64,000 nucleotides of DNA from Brachybacterium equifaecis (GCF_023509525.1 NZ_JAKNCJ010000002.1:124001-188000); one strand, 5' to 3'; shown: positions 1-8,374, counted from the first letter of the stretch. A program made the numbers and translations. The notes: generated by a model not told the origin, from the letters alone.

Positions 1-35
1 CCGCGCGGCTTCCTCGGGCAGGAGCCCGCCGCCGC

Positions 36-41
36 TACGCT
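36..41 (+). promoter_or_regulatory. -10 box of leaderless purD
   Basis: TACGCT fits the actinobacterial TANNNT -10 consensus and ends seven bases before the GTG start of purD, so transcription should begin at the start codon itself. There is no Shine-Dalgarno sequence. The -35 region is not clear. Confidence 0.5.
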
Positions 42-48
42 GGCCTGC

Positions 49-1326
49 GTGAAGATCCTCCTCATCGGCAACGGGGGCCGCGAGCACGCCATCGCCCGCC
101 GCCTCGCCCGCGACACCGCCGCCCACGACCTGCACGCAGCACCCGGCAATCCCGGGATCGCGCAGCTGGCCGACTGCCACGACGTGCCGCTCACCGACAT
201 CCCCGCCCTCACGGCCCTCGCTGCGGAGCTCGCGGTCGATCTCGTCGTCGTCGGCCCCGAGGCGCCGCTCGTCGCGGGCCTCGCGGACTCCCTGCGCGAG
301 CGCGGGATCGCGGTCTTCGGCCCCTCGGCCGCGGCCGCGCGCCTGGAGGGCTCGAAGTCCTGGGCGAAGGAGATCATGCGCGAGGCGGGCGTGCCGACGG
401 CCGCCTCCGTGACCGTCAGCGAGGCGGAGGGCCTCGCGGCGGGCCTGGATCGCGTGAACCCCCTGCGCGACGTCCCCTTCGTGGTGAAGGCCGACGGCCT
501 CGCCGCAGGCAAGGGCGTGGTCGTCACCTCCGACGTCGACGAGGCTCTCGCGCACGGCCGGTCCGTGATCGAGGCGGGCGGGGGCGTGGTCCTCGAGGAG
601 TACCTCGACGGCCCCGAGGTCTCCCTGTTCTGCGTGTGCGACGGCGAGCGCGCCGTCCCGCTCGCCCCCGCTCAGGACTTCAAGCGCGCCTTCGAGCACG
701 ACGAGGGCCCGAACACCGGCGGCATGGGCGCCTACTCCCCGCTCCCCTGGGCCCACCCCGCACTCGCGTCCGAGGTCGTGCGCACCGTCGCCCAGCCGAC
801 GCTGGACGCGATGCGCGCCCAGGGCACCCCGTTCGTCGGCGTGCTGTTCTGCGGTCTCGCGCTCACCGCGCAGGGCGTGCGCGTGATCGAGTTCAACGCG
901 CGCTTCGGGGACCCCGAGACGCAGGTCGTGCTGGAGCGGCTCGAGGGCGAGCTCGGCGATCTGCTGCTGGCGGCGGCGACTCAGGGCCTCGCGGATGCCG
1001 CCGCGCCGACGTGGTCTGCGGACTCCGCGGTCGCGATCGTGCTCGCCGCCGAGGGGTACCCCGCCTCGGCCCGCACGGGTGATGCGATCACCGGCATCGA
1101 GGCCGCAGAGCGCGAGGGGGCGCGCGTGCTGCAGGCTGGAACCGCGCTGGACGGCGGCACCCTTGTGAGCGCGGGCGGCCGAGTGCTCGCGGTCGTCGGC
1201 CGGGGCGGCTCTCTCGCGGCGGCGCGCGAGCAGGCACTCACGGGCATCGCGCAGATCGGACTGGAAGGCGCCCGGTTCCGCACGGACATCGCCCAGCGCG
1301 CCGCGGAGCAGGAGGCCACCGCATGA
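49..1326 (+). CDS. purD: Phosphoribosylamine-glycine ligase (PurD)
   Basis: Makes glycinamide ribonucleotide from phosphoribosylamine, glycine and ATP, the second step of cytosolic de novo purine synthesis. At 425 aa it has the usual family length. The N-terminal GNGGREHA motif (about residues 8-15), GPEAPLVAG (about 68-76), the ATP-grasp segment KADGLAAGKGVVV (about 146-158) and NARFGDPETQ (about 283-292) are visible. The GTG start is preceded by a -10 box seven bases upstream and no Shine-Dalgarno, so the mRNA is probably leaderless. The stop overlaps the ATG of purC (ATGA), indicating co-transcription and translational coupling. Confidence 0.96.
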   Translation: MKILLIGNGGREHAIARRLARDTAAHDLHAAPGNPGIAQLADCHDVPLTDIPALTALAAELAVDLVVVGPEAPLVAGLADSLRERGIAVFGPSAAAARLEGSKSWAKEIMREAGVPTAASVTVSEAEGLAAGLDRVNPLRDVPFVVKADGLAAGKGVVVTSDVDEALAHGRSVIEAGGGVVLEEYLDGPEVSLFCVCDGERAVPLAPAQDFKRAFEHDEGPNTGGMGAYSPLPWAHPALASEVVRTVAQPTLDAMRAQGTPFVGVLFCGLALTAQGVRVIEFNARFGDPETQVVLERLEGELGDLLLAAATQGLADAAAPTWSADSAVAIVLAAEGYPASARTGDAITGIEAAEREGARVLQAGTALDGGTLVSAGGRVLAVVGRGGSLAAAREQALTGIAQIGLEGARFRTDIAQRAAEQEATA

Positions 1327-2234
1327 GCGCCGGCGCACCTCTCATCACCGCCCCGGACCTCGAGGGCTGGGACCACGCGATCACCGGCAAGGTGCGCGAC
1401 CTCTACGTCCCCGCGGGCGAGGACCTCGCGAGCGCGACCGAGGTGCTCGTGCTCGCGACCGACCGCATCAGCGCGTACGACGCGGCGCTGAGCCCCGGCA
1501 TCCCGGACAAGGGCCGGCTGCTCACGGGCATCTCGCTGTTCTGGTTCGAGCAGCTCGCGGACATCGTCCCGAACCATGTGCTCTCCGCGACCGACGTCCC
1601 GGACGCCGTGCGCGGGCGGGCACTGCGGTGCCGGGGCCTGGACATGGTGCCGCTGGAGTGCATCGTGCGCGGGTATCTCACGGGCTCGGGCCTCGCCGAC
1701 TACACGCGCACCGGATCCGTGGGCGGGCACGCGCTGCCGGCCGGGCTGACGGAGGCCTCCCGCCTTCCGCGCCCGCTCTTCACCCCGTCGACGAAGGCGG
1801 AGCAGGGAGAGCACGACGAGAACATCACCGTCGAGCAGGCGCGCGAGCAGCTCGGATCGGAGCTGGTGGACGAGCTCGACCGCCTCACGCGCGCCGTGTA
1901 CATCCGCGCGCAGGAGATCGCCGCCGAGCGCGGGATCATCATCGCCGACACCAAGCTCGAGTTCGGCTTCTCCCGCGAGGGAGGTGCGCTCACCCTCGGG
2001 GACGAGGTGCTGACCCCGGACTCCTCACGCTTCTGGGATCAGGCCGGATACCGCGAAGGCGTCGTGCAGCCGAGCCTCGACAAGCAGTACGTGCGCAACT
2101 GGCTCACCTCGGACGCCTCGGGCTGGGACCGCCATGGCGCCGAGGCCCCGCCCGCGCTCCCGGCGGAAGTCGTGGAGCGCACGCGCGCGAAGTACGTCGA
2201 GGCCTACGAGAGGCTCACCGGCCGCGAGTTCTGA
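1323..2234 (+). CDS. purC: SAICAR synthetase (PurC)
   Basis: Condenses CAIR with aspartate using ATP to give SAICAR in purine biosynthesis. The 303-aa protein is the long actinobacterial/eukaryote-like form. Visible family motifs are KVRDLY (about residue 22), ATDRISAYD (about 47), ECIVRGYLTGSG (about 105) and DTKLEFGF (about 211). The start overlaps the purD stop by four bases, so the pair forms a coupled operon. The gene converges on the metallo-hydrolase ending only seven bases downstream; no strong terminator hairpin is seen there. Confidence 0.96.
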   Translation: MSAGAPLITAPDLEGWDHAITGKVRDLYVPAGEDLASATEVLVLATDRISAYDAALSPGIPDKGRLLTGISLFWFEQLADIVPNHVLSATDVPDAVRGRALRCRGLDMVPLECIVRGYLTGSGLADYTRTGSVGGHALPAGLTEASRLPRPLFTPSTKAEQGEHDENITVEQAREQLGSELVDELDRLTRAVYIRAQEIAAERGIIIADTKLEFGFSREGGALTLGDEVLTPDSSRFWDQAGYREGVVQPSLDKQYVRNWLTSDASGWDRHGAEAPPALPAEVVERTRAKYVEAYERLTGREF

Positions 2235-2241
2235 GCGCGGC

Positions 2242-2937
2242 TCAGAGCGCGATCTCGACGCTCCGATCCTCGGGCCAGTCGCGCAGCTCCGTCGCCTCGG
2301 GCGACAGGTTCGCGGCGTGCTTCAGGAAGATCTCGCGCCCCTCCGGAGCGGCGACCGCATCGTGCACGGGCAGCGCCACCTTCGGGGCGGTCGCCCGCAG
2401 GAACTCGACGGTCTCGGACACCTTCGACCAGGGCGCGACGACGGCGAAGGCGAGGGCGTCGATCCCCTCGAACTCGGGGACCGCCTCGAGGGAGTCGCCG
2501 GTGATGCCGAGGCGGGGCTCCCCGTCGGCCGTGATGACGTAGCCGCAGTTGCCGATCCCCGGGAGGTCGGGGTGGATGACGGCGTGTCGGCCGCCGACGG
2601 CGCGGACCTCCAGCGCGCCCACTGTCGCGGAGCTCCCGGGCGCGAGCGCGCTCACCTGGCCTCCGGCCTCCCGGGCATCGGCGAAGCCGTCGTCCTCGCG
2701 CAGCGCCTCGGCAGTCTCGGGCTCGGCGTGGACGGGGAGGTCGGGGAAGGCCGCGAGGACGTCGGCCAGGAGATCGGGGTCGGCGTGATCGGGATGCTGG
2801 TGCGTCAGCAGGATCGCGTCGAGATCGCGCAGGGCGCGCACGGCCTCCGCGTCGGAGAAGCCGCCCGGATCCACCAGGATCCGCGTGCCGGCGGCCTCCA
2901 CGAGCAGGCACGAGTGGCCGAGGTGCTGGATCTTCAT
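2242..2937 (-). CDS. UlaG-like metallo-beta-lactamase fold hydrolase
   Basis: A 231-aa protein of the UlaG/YtkL branch of the metallo-beta-lactamase superfamily. It opens with GHSCLLVEAAGTRILVDPG, and the metal-binding signature THQHPDHAD lies at residues 45-53 (H46, H48, D50, H51). A later ITGDS and a C-terminal LPVHDA supply the remaining expected ligands. The ATG at 2937 is chosen over upstream starts because GGAG sits just before it. It lies convergent to purC and divergent from purS, so it is a separate unit. The substrate is unknown; some relatives are lactonases or phosphodiesterases. Nothing ties it to purines except position. Confidence 0.85.
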   Translation of the reverse strand: MKIQHLGHSCLLVEAAGTRILVDPGGFSDAEAVRALRDLDAILLTHQHPDHADPDLLADVLAAFPDLPVHAEPETAEALREDDGFADAREAGGQVSALAPGSSATVGALEVRAVGGRHAVIHPDLPGIGNCGYVITADGEPRLGITGDSLEAVPEFEGIDALAFAVVAPWSKVSETVEFLRATAPKVALPVHDAVAAPEGREIFLKHAANLSPEATELRDWPEDRSVEIAL

Positions 2938-3076
2938 GGGATCTCCTTCGTCGCGGTGCGGGCGGGCTGCCTCCAGGGTGCCACTGCAGCGCCGCGCGCG
3001 CACCCGGGCGTCCCGTCCGCGCCTGTGGGCGCCGGGTCGACCCGCTGTGCCCGACATCCTCGCGCGCACCCCAGCG

Positions 3077-3082
3077 GATAGG
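3077..3082 (+). promoter_or_regulatory. Candidate purS -10 box
   Basis: TAGGAT, with an expected transcript start near 3089, leaves a 34-nt leader carrying AGGAG before the purS ATG. The -35 is weak (GACATC-like). Confidence 0.45.
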
Positions 3083-3122
3083 ATGAGGGGGCAATCCACC
3101 CGAGCCCTCGCCAGGAGATCCC

Positions 3123-3383
3123 ATGCCACGCGTCGTGGTCCACGTCATGCCCAAGCCCGAGATCCTCGACCCGCAGGGCAAGGCCGTCGCCTCCGCTCTC
3201 CCCCGCCTCGGATTCGAGGGCGTCGCCTCCGTGCGCCAGGGCAAGCGCTTCGAGCTCGAGCTCGCCGGCCCGGCCGATGATGCCGCCCTCGCCATGATCC
3301 GCCAGGCCGCCGAGACGCTCCTGTCGAATCCCGTGATCGAGGACGTCGTCCAGATCGAGGTCCTCGAGGAAGAAGGCGCCTGA
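3123..3383 (+). CDS. purS: FGAM synthase subunit PurS
   Basis: The small 86-aa subunit of the three-part phosphoribosylformylglycinamidine synthase (PurS-PurQ-PurL), which bridges the glutaminase and synthetase. The sequence has the typical opening [19 protein letters not shown] and the VRQGKRFEL element. AGGAG precedes the ATG with good spacing. The stop overlaps the purQ start (TGATG), so the two are coupled. The third subunit, normally directly downstream, is about 19 kb away at 23.3 kb. Confidence 0.96.
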   Translation: MPRVVVHVMPKPEILDPQGKAVASALPRLGFEGVASVRQGKRFELELAGPADDAALAMIRQAAETLLSNPVIEDVVQIEVLEEEGA

Positions 3384-4108
3384 TGCGCATCGGCGTGGTG
3401 ACCTTCCCCGGCAGCCTCGACGACCGGGACGCCCAGCGCGCCGTGCGGCTGGCCGGCGCCGAGCCCGTGGCGCTGTGGCACGGCGACGAGGACATCGCCG
3501 ACGTCGACGCGATCGTGCTGCCGGGCGGATTCTCCTACGGCGACTACCTCCGCGCCGGCGCGATCAGCCGCTTCGCTCCCGTCATGGAAAAGGTCGTGGA
3601 CGCCGCTCGCGGCGGCCTGCCCGTGCTGGGCATCTGCAACGGATTCCAGATCCTGTGCGAGTCGCACCTGCTGCCCGGCTCGATGATCAAGAACGCGCAC
3701 CGCTCCTTCATCTGCCGCGATCAGCCCCTGCGCGTGGAGAGCACCCGCACCGCGTGGACCACCGAGTTCACCGAGGGCGAGATCATCCGGGTGCCGCTGA
3801 AGAACCAGGACGGCCAGTACGTCGCCGACGCCCGCACCCTCGAGGAGCTCGAGGGCGAGGGTCGCGTGGTGTTCCGCTACACGGCCGGCGCGACCCACGG
3901 CCCCGAGGGCTTCGAGAGCAACCCCAACGGCTCCCGCAGCGACATCGCCGGCATCACCAACGCCTACGGCAACGTGGTGGGCCTCATGCCCCACCCGGAG
4001 CACGCGGTCGAGGCCGGCTTCGGCCCCGACGAGCCCGGCGCCGGCACCCGCACGGGCACCGACGGGCTGCGCATGTTCACCTCGGTGCTGCGCTCGATGG
4101 TGGGCTGA
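3383..4108 (+). CDS. purQ: FGAM synthase glutaminase subunit PurQ
   Basis: Class I glutamine amidotransferase that supplies ammonia for conversion of FGAR to FGAM. The 241-aa protein has the nucleophile Cys85 in GICNGFQ and the His204/Glu206 pair in MPHPEH, which completes the triad; [12 protein letters not shown] is also typical. Its start overlaps the purS stop. A perfect 14-bp terminator hairpin follows within 40 bases, so transcription of this purine unit ends here rather than continuing into purL. Confidence 0.96.
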   Translation: MRIGVVTFPGSLDDRDAQRAVRLAGAEPVALWHGDEDIADVDAIVLPGGFSYGDYLRAGAISRFAPVMEKVVDAARGGLPVLGICNGFQILCESHLLPGSMIKNAHRSFICRDQPLRVESTRTAWTTEFTEGEIIRVPLKNQDGQYVADARTLEELEGEGRVVFRYTAGATHGPEGFESNPNGSRSDIAGITNAYGNVVGLMPHPEHAVEAGFGPDEPGAGTRTGTDGLRMFTSVLRSMVG

Positions 4109-4143
4109 GCCCCGCTCGAACAGCTTCTGCCCTGCCCTGCACG

Positions 4144-4176
4144 CTGCGCCCCGCCGACCAGATCGGCGGGGCGCAG
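4144..4176 (+). terminator. purQ terminator hairpin
   Basis: Perfect 14-bp stem (CTGCGCCCCGCCGA / TCGGCGGGGCGCAG) with a 5-nt loop, starting 36 bases after the purQ stop. It has no T-run. Confidence 0.75.
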
Positions 4177-4250
4177 CTGTGTGCGGGGTGGTCGCGAGCG
4201 GGGCGCGTGCACGCGGGGCGGTCGCGAGCGGGAGGCGGCGCCGGCAAAGT

Positions 4251-4310
4251 CCTCGGTCCAGCGGCCGGTGACGTGCACTGGTGCACGCGAGCGGCCCCTG
4301 GACCGACGAG
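4251..4310. repeat. Palindromic repeat, copy 1
   Basis: An imperfect 60-bp palindrome. The outer arms CGGTCCAG-C-GGCCG (4254-4267) and CGGCC-C-CTGGACCG (4292-4305) pair with one mismatch. The centre GTGCAC-TG-GTGCAC (4273-4286) is a second perfect palindrome. Copy 2, 186 bp further on, keeps the same design with compensating base changes. Confidence 0.65.
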
Positions 4311-4436
4311 TCTGCTGCACATGCACAATGGCGGGCTCACGAACGCAGCGCCAGGCCTGCTCGCCGTTGCCGTGTGCGCACCCCGACCCCGGAGCACTGG
4401 CCGCCCGCCCTCGGCGCCCCGCGCCTCCAGCAGAAT

Positions 4437-4494
4437 CCTCGGCCCAGGGGCCGGTGACCTGGACTGGTCCACGCGACCGGCTCCTGCACCGAGG
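4437..4494. repeat. Palindromic repeat, copy 2
   Basis: The outer arms begin CCTCGG (4437) and end CCGAGG (4494), with three mismatches in the 18-bp stem. The centre TGGAC-TG-GTCCA (4460-4471) replaces the GTGCAC-TG-GTGCAC of copy 1, so both halves changed together. It shares the flanking GGCCGGTGAC and CACGCGA segments with copy 1. Confidence 0.65.
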
Positions 4495-4566
4495 ACTTTG
4501 CGGATCACCCGCCGCGCTGCACCTGATTCGGCCTGGTGAGATTGGCCTGGGCGGGCAGTCCATCTC

Positions 4567-4911
4567 TCAGCCGCCCGAGCTCCCAGCCCCCCGGCCGCCC
4601 AGGCTCCCGGCGGTGATCTGCCGCAGCGAGTCCAGATGCCCCCGCCAGCGCGCGAGCCCGTCCCGGGTGAGAGACAGCGTGGTGCGCGGACGCTTGCCGA
4701 CGAACCCCTTGGCGACCTCCACGAATCCGGACCGCTCGAGCTCGGCGGTCTGCTTGGACAGCACCGAGTCGCTCACCTGGAGCTCATCGCGCAGATCTCC
4801 GAACGCCATGTTCTCCACGGCGGCGAGCGCGGCCATGATCGAGAAGCGCACGGGATGGGCGAGCTCGGACTCGAGGCGGAAGCGAGGGTGCTCCCCAGCC
4901 GGGCCGGTCAC
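4567..4911 (-). CDS. Winged-helix transcriptional regulator
   Basis: A 114-aa winged-helix DNA-binding protein of the short ArsR/MarR-like class that often travels with a membrane protein. Residues about 14-90 form the domain: HPVRFSIMAALAAVENMAFGDL, a recognition helix VSDSVLSKQTAELERSGFVEV, then a basic wing GKRPRTTLSLT. The GTG start at 4911 overlaps the stop of the upstream membrane-protein gene (GTGA), and longer starts would run into that gene. The likely target is the perfect 8+8 palindrome over the operon promoter at 5567-5585, giving autoregulation. The ligand is not visible. Confidence 0.85.
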   Translation of the reverse strand: MTGPAGEHPRFRLESELAHPVRFSIMAALAAVENMAFGDLRDELQVSDSVLSKQTAELERSGFVEVAKGFVGKRPRTTLSLTRDGLARWRGHLDSLRQITAGSLGGRGAGSSGG

Positions 4912-5465
4912 CGCTCGCCGCCCGACCGTGTGCCGACGGAACGCGCGTGACCTGCACCCACGGACTTCGTGCGCGCTGCGATCTCGGACGTCAGCGCGAT
5001 CATGAACAGTACGAGGAACAGGGGCGCGATCACGAGCGCGAGTCGGGTCTCCGCCAGGGTCACGGCGGCGATCCAGAGCAGGGACCACAGCAGAATCATC
5101 ACGACCCAGCGCCGCGCGAATCCGCGGCGCCAGACATCCCGCACGAGGACGGACGGCAGGATGCCGACGAAGATCCAGGTGAAGGCGGACACCAGGACGG
5201 CCAGCTTCGGCGAGAAGCCGGGGGTCTCCGGCATGAGGCCCGCGAGGCGCAGGCCGATCGTGGTCATGCTGCCCACCACGCAGAGCACCGCGTAGGTGAT
5301 GAAGGCGCTCGGCAGTGAGGCACGCGGGGCGCTCGCGCGGAGCCGGTCGGCTTCGGCGAGGCTCCGCAGCGCCTGCTCGGCATCGAGCGGGGCGCCGCTT
5401 GAGGGGCGGAGATCGTCGGGGCGAAGATCGTCAGGGCGGGGATCGTCGGGGGTGCTGCGAGTCAT
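4908..5465 (-). CDS. Four-TM membrane protein paired with regulator
   Basis: A 185-aa protein with an acidic, repetitive N-terminus (about residues 6-25, repeated DDLRP units), a helix of about 30 residues, then four hydrophobic segments (about 55-75, 88-108, 118-140, 142-165). No enzymatic motif is seen, and the family is not recognised with confidence. The ATG at 5465 has GGAGGA about ten bases upstream. Its stop overlaps the regulator start, so the two are one operon. By analogy with similar regulator/membrane pairs it may respond to envelope or drug stress; that is inference only. Confidence 0.75.
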   Translation of the reverse strand: MTRSTPDDPRPDDLRPDDLRPSSGAPLDAEQALRSLAEADRLRASAPRASLPSAFITYAVLCVVGSMTTIGLRLAGLMPETPGFSPKLAVLVSAFTWIFVGILPSVLVRDVWRRGFARRWVVMILLWSLLWIAAVTLAETRLALVIAPLFLVLFMIALTSEIAARTKSVGAGHARSVGTRSGGER

Positions 5466-5554
5466 CAGAATCGTCCTCCAGGTGTGGTCGGTCCGCGCCC
5501 TTTCCGGGGGCTGCGGCTGCATCGGTCTCGGCCGCGGGGGGCGTCGACATGCAC

Positions 5555-5583
5555 AGCACACCATGCACTTGCCATTTTGGCAA
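5555..5583 (-). promoter_or_regulatory. Promoter of membrane-protein/regulator operon
   Basis: Reading leftward, TTGCCA (5578-5583) is separated by 17 bases from TGTGCT (5555-5560). The -35 box and spacer are covered by the palindromic operator, so bound protein would block polymerase. Confidence 0.55.
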
Positions 5584-5585
5584 GT
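5567..5585. promoter_or_regulatory. 19-bp palindromic operator
   Basis: ACTTGCCA-TTT-TGGCAAGT has perfect 8-bp arms and an unusually AT-rich core for this genome. It overlaps the promoter of the winged-helix regulator operon and is the natural candidate for its binding site. Confidence 0.65.
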
Positions 5586-5614
5586 ACTTTCCGGATTCCA
5601 GTTCACCCTCACGT

Positions 5615-6742
5615 TCAGGCGCTGCGGTCCGCCTCGCTGCGGGGGAAGTGCTTCAGGAGATCGAAATCGCTGATGGGACGACGGACCTCGTACGCCTCGG
5701 GCTGCGCCTCCGCGTCGCGAGAATCGAGCATCCAGCCGATGAACCTGCGGGGGCCCGGATGCGGGACCTCCTGCGCGCGCACCAGCACCTCGCCGCGCCG
5801 AGCGAGCTGCTCGTCCGTCGATCCCTCCCGCAGCGGCGGCAGAGCGAGGCTGCGGTACTCCCGCGAGCCGCTGGAGGGGTCGATCGCTCTGCACTCCCCG
5901 TCCCCGCACAGCACGCCGATGCTCACGTACTTCTCCCCCAGCTCCTGGCGGAGCGCCCATCCCATGGTCGGGCCCCCGAAACCCGTCTCGCTGCACGCGA
6001 TGTGCTCGTTGTGGGCCGACAGGATTGTGATCGCCCCACCCTCGGCTCCGGCACCAGCCCCGTCCCCACCCCCGGCTCCGCCCCGCTGCTCGAGCAGCGT
6101 CTGGGCCATGAAGCCGTCTCGCCGCCAGAGGCCCGCCAGATCGGGCTCGGCCACGTAGGCGAGCGCGTGCCGGTGGAGGACGCGGGCGAGCAGCAGCGCT
6201 TCAGCCCTCCCCTCCCGCTCGAGCCGCGACACGAGCGCGACGAGCACCGGGATGTCCCCGGCCTGCACACCGCCGCGCGCTCCCGTTCCTCCGCCCTGGG
6301 CGATCCGCTCGAGCACCTCGGCCCGCACCCCGGCGGCCAGCAGATCCGCGGCGGCACGGCCCGGATGCTGGATGTCGACGCCGATGAGCGCAATGCGGTC
6401 AGCCGGAGACCGCGCACCGTTCCAGCAGGCGATCGCCCGCAGCCCCTCGCGATACCCCTCGGTCCTCCACAGCCGACTGCCCGCGCTCCAGGCATCGAAA
6501 GGATCCGCCCCGCAGGCGCCGCGCAGCACCGCATCCGTCGCCCGGGCGACCGGCACGGACTCCTCGAGGGCGAGCACGATCCGTCGGCCCCGCCGTGCGA
6601 GCTCGAGCACGAGGCCGACCTTCCAGTCGAGCACGTTCGCGCTGCCGTGCGTCGGCTCGCCGAGCCCGAGCACCTCCGCGCCGTGTTCGAGCAGCTCCTC
6701 GATCTGATCGGCGTCGGCGATGATCGTCGGTGCGGCCCCCAT
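5615..6742 (-). CDS. Erythromycin esterase family hydrolase
   Basis: A 375-aa member of the erythromycin esterase (EreA/EreB-like) superfamily. The signature GLGEPTHGS sits at residues 26-34 (E29, H32), followed by ALEESV near 59 and IGVDIQHPG near 120, and later SAHNEHIACS with two histidines matching the EreB active-site region. Ere enzymes hydrolyse the macrolide lactone, but many chromosomal relatives have unknown substrates. A TAGGCT box ends seven bases before the ATG, so it is probably leaderless. It is divergent from a multidrug exporter, which fits a resistance role but does not prove it. Confidence 0.85.
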   Translation of the reverse strand: MGAAPTIIADADQIEELLEHGAEVLGLGEPTHGSANVLDWKVGLVLELARRGRRIVLALEESVPVARATDAVLRGACGADPFDAWSAGSRLWRTEGYREGLRAIACWNGARSPADRIALIGVDIQHPGRAAADLLAAGVRAEVLERIAQGGGTGARGGVQAGDIPVLVALVSRLEREGRAEALLLARVLHRHALAYVAEPDLAGLWRRDGFMAQTLLEQRGGAGGGDGAGAGAEGGAITILSAHNEHIACSETGFGGPTMGWALRQELGEKYVSIGVLCGDGECRAIDPSSGSREYRSLALPPLREGSTDEQLARRGEVLVRAQEVPHPGPRRFIGWMLDSRDAEAQPEAYEVRRPISDFDLLKHFPRSEADRSA

Positions 6743-6749
6743 GAGCGGG

Positions 6750-6755
6750 AGCCTA
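6750..6755 (-). promoter_or_regulatory. -10 box of leaderless esterase gene
   Basis: Read leftward as TAGGCT, seven bases before the ATG at 6742. It lies back to back with the exporter promoter about 75 bp away. Confidence 0.5.
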
Positions 6756-6830
6756 TCGACCCCGCGAGCGCTTGCTCACAGGCCGGTCCGATCCGCCGAC
6801 CCGGACAGTTCGCGCGGGCGGCACCCGCCC

Positions 6831-6836
6831 TAGAAT
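6831..6836 (+). promoter_or_regulatory. -10 box of leaderless MFS gene
   Basis: TAGAAT is followed by exactly seven bases and then the GTG start at 6844. No Shine-Dalgarno is present. Confidence 0.55.
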
Positions 6837-6843
6837 CCCGAAC

Positions 6844-8355
6844 GTGAATTCCTCCTCCGCGCCCAGCGCGAGCCTCCCCGCCTCCCCCGCGTCCGACCGC
6901 CTCTCCCCGCGCGACCGCAGCGTCATCACCCTGCTGCTGGTCTCCGCATTCGTCGTCATCCTCAACGAGACGATCCTGTCCGTGGCGCTGCCGCACATCA
7001 TGGAGGATCTCCGCATCGGAGCCTCCACCGCGCAGTGGCTCACCACCGCGTTCATGCTGACGATGGCCGTGGTCATCCCCGTGACCGGCTTCCTCATCCA
7101 GCGCTTCTCGACGCGCGCCGTCTTCCTCCTCGCGATGAGCCTGTTCAGCGCGGGCACCGCCATCTGCGCGGCGTCCCCCTCGTTCGCACCCCTGCTCGCC
7201 GGCCGCATCGTGCAGGCCTCCGGCACCGCGGTGATGATGCCTCTGCTGATGACCACCGTGATGAACCTGGTCCCGGTGCACCGCCGCGGCCAGGTGATGG
7301 GCAACATCTCGATCGTCATCTCGGTGGCGCCCGCCGTCGGCCCGACAGTCTCCGGTCTCGTGCTGTCGGTCCTGCCGTGGCGCTTCCTGTTCGTGCTCGT
7401 CCTGCCGATCGCGATCGGCGCGCTGGCGCTCGGGATGCGGCGCATCGAGAACGTCGGCGAGCCCGTCGCCTCGAAGGTCGACGTGCTCTCGTTCCTGCTC
7501 TCGGGCATCGGCTTCGGCACCCTGGTCTACGGGCTCTCGGGGCTGAGCGGCGGCGGCCACGGAGCGTCGGCCGACGGCGCCCCCGCGGGCATCGCCACGA
7601 GTACCTGGGTCTTCCTCGCGATCGGCGTGTTCGCGCTGATCGTCTTCGGTCTGCGCCAGCGCACCCTGCAGCGCGAGGACCGCGCCCTGCTGGACCTGCG
7701 CACCTTCGCCTCGAGAAACTTCGCGCTCTCGGTCGCGCTGATGGTGCTGATGATGGGCGCGATGTTCGGGATGATCGTGCTGCTGCCGATCTACCTGCAG
7801 AACGCGCTGGGCCTGGAGACCCTGCAGGTCGGCCTGATGATGCTGCCCGGCGGTCTGCTGATGGGCCTCGCGGCGCCGTTCGTCGGCCGCCTGTACGACC
7901 GCGTCGGCCCGCGCCCCCTGCTCGTGCCGGGCCTCGTGGTCGTCGCCGGCGGCATGCTCGTGCTGTCCACGATCTCCACCACCACGCCCATCTGGCACAT
8001 CGTGGCCGGGCACCTGCTGATCTCGATCGGTCTGGCGTGCGTGTTCACCCCTCTGTTCACGAACGCGCTGGGGTCGCTGACTCCCCGTCTGATCAGCCAC
8101 GGCTCGGCGATCGTCGGCACGATCCAGCAGGTCGCGGGCGCCGCCGGCACCGCGATCATGGTGGCCCTGATGACCGCCGGCGCCGCGCGCGTGCAGGCCG
8201 CAGGCGGCTCGCCCGCCAAGGGCATCGCCTCGGGAACTGCCGGGGTGTTCGTGATCGGGATCTTCCTCGCTCTCGGCGCCGCCGCCCTCGCCCTGTTCAT
8301 CACCCGCAATCCGGGTGAGGCCGACTCCGAGGGCGGCGCGCCGCACGGGCACTGA
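6844..8355 (+). CDS. MDR-type MFS exporter (DHA2/EmrB-QacA)
   Basis: A 503-aa inner-membrane drug:H+ antiporter of the 14-TM DHA2 family. TM1 (about residues 32-52) contains LNETILSVALPHIMEDL. The antiporter motif C region reads VAPAVGPTVSGLV, and further helices run to residue 490. The GTG start is set by the TAGAAT box seven bases upstream; in-frame starts further left lie before the promoter. The gene is divergent from the erythromycin-esterase homologue, and a hairpin follows its stop. Substrates cannot be read from sequence. Confidence 0.92.
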   Translation: MNSSSAPSASLPASPASDRLSPRDRSVITLLLVSAFVVILNETILSVALPHIMEDLRIGASTAQWLTTAFMLTMAVVIPVTGFLIQRFSTRAVFLLAMSLFSAGTAICAASPSFAPLLAGRIVQASGTAVMMPLLMTTVMNLVPVHRRGQVMGNISIVISVAPAVGPTVSGLVLSVLPWRFLFVLVLPIAIGALALGMRRIENVGEPVASKVDVLSFLLSGIGFGTLVYGLSGLSGGGHGASADGAPAGIATSTWVFLAIGVFALIVFGLRQRTLQREDRALLDLRTFASRNFALSVALMVLMMGAMFGMIVLLPIYLQNALGLETLQVGLMMLPGGLLMGLAAPFVGRLYDRVGPRPLLVPGLVVVAGGMLVLSTISTTTPIWHIVAGHLLISIGLACVFTPLFTNALGSLTPRLISHGSAIVGTIQQVAGAAGTAIMVALMTAGAARVQAAGGSPAKGIASGTAGVFVIGIFLALGAAALALFITRNPGEADSEGGAPHGH

Positions 8356-8374
8356 CCCGCGCACCGCTCCTCGC

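Larger units (their letters stand above)
4177..4566. other. Gene-free interval with repeats
   Basis: No convincing coding frame is seen. The left part has a direct duplication of a GCGGGG-GGTCGCGAGCGGG motif (about 4184-4232). It is followed by the two palindromic elements listed separately. The rest is unremarkable GC-rich DNA. Confidence 0.6.

Noticed and set aside
2204-4003. Long minus-strand frame of about 600 codons over purS-purQ
   Set aside because: High-GC shadow frame; composition is Arg/Ala/Gly-rich with no family features, and the real genes are on the other strand.
4177-4566. tRNA or known small RNA in the purQ-regulator gap
   Set aside because: No cloverleaf or T-loop motif; the pairing seen belongs to the two palindromic repeats.
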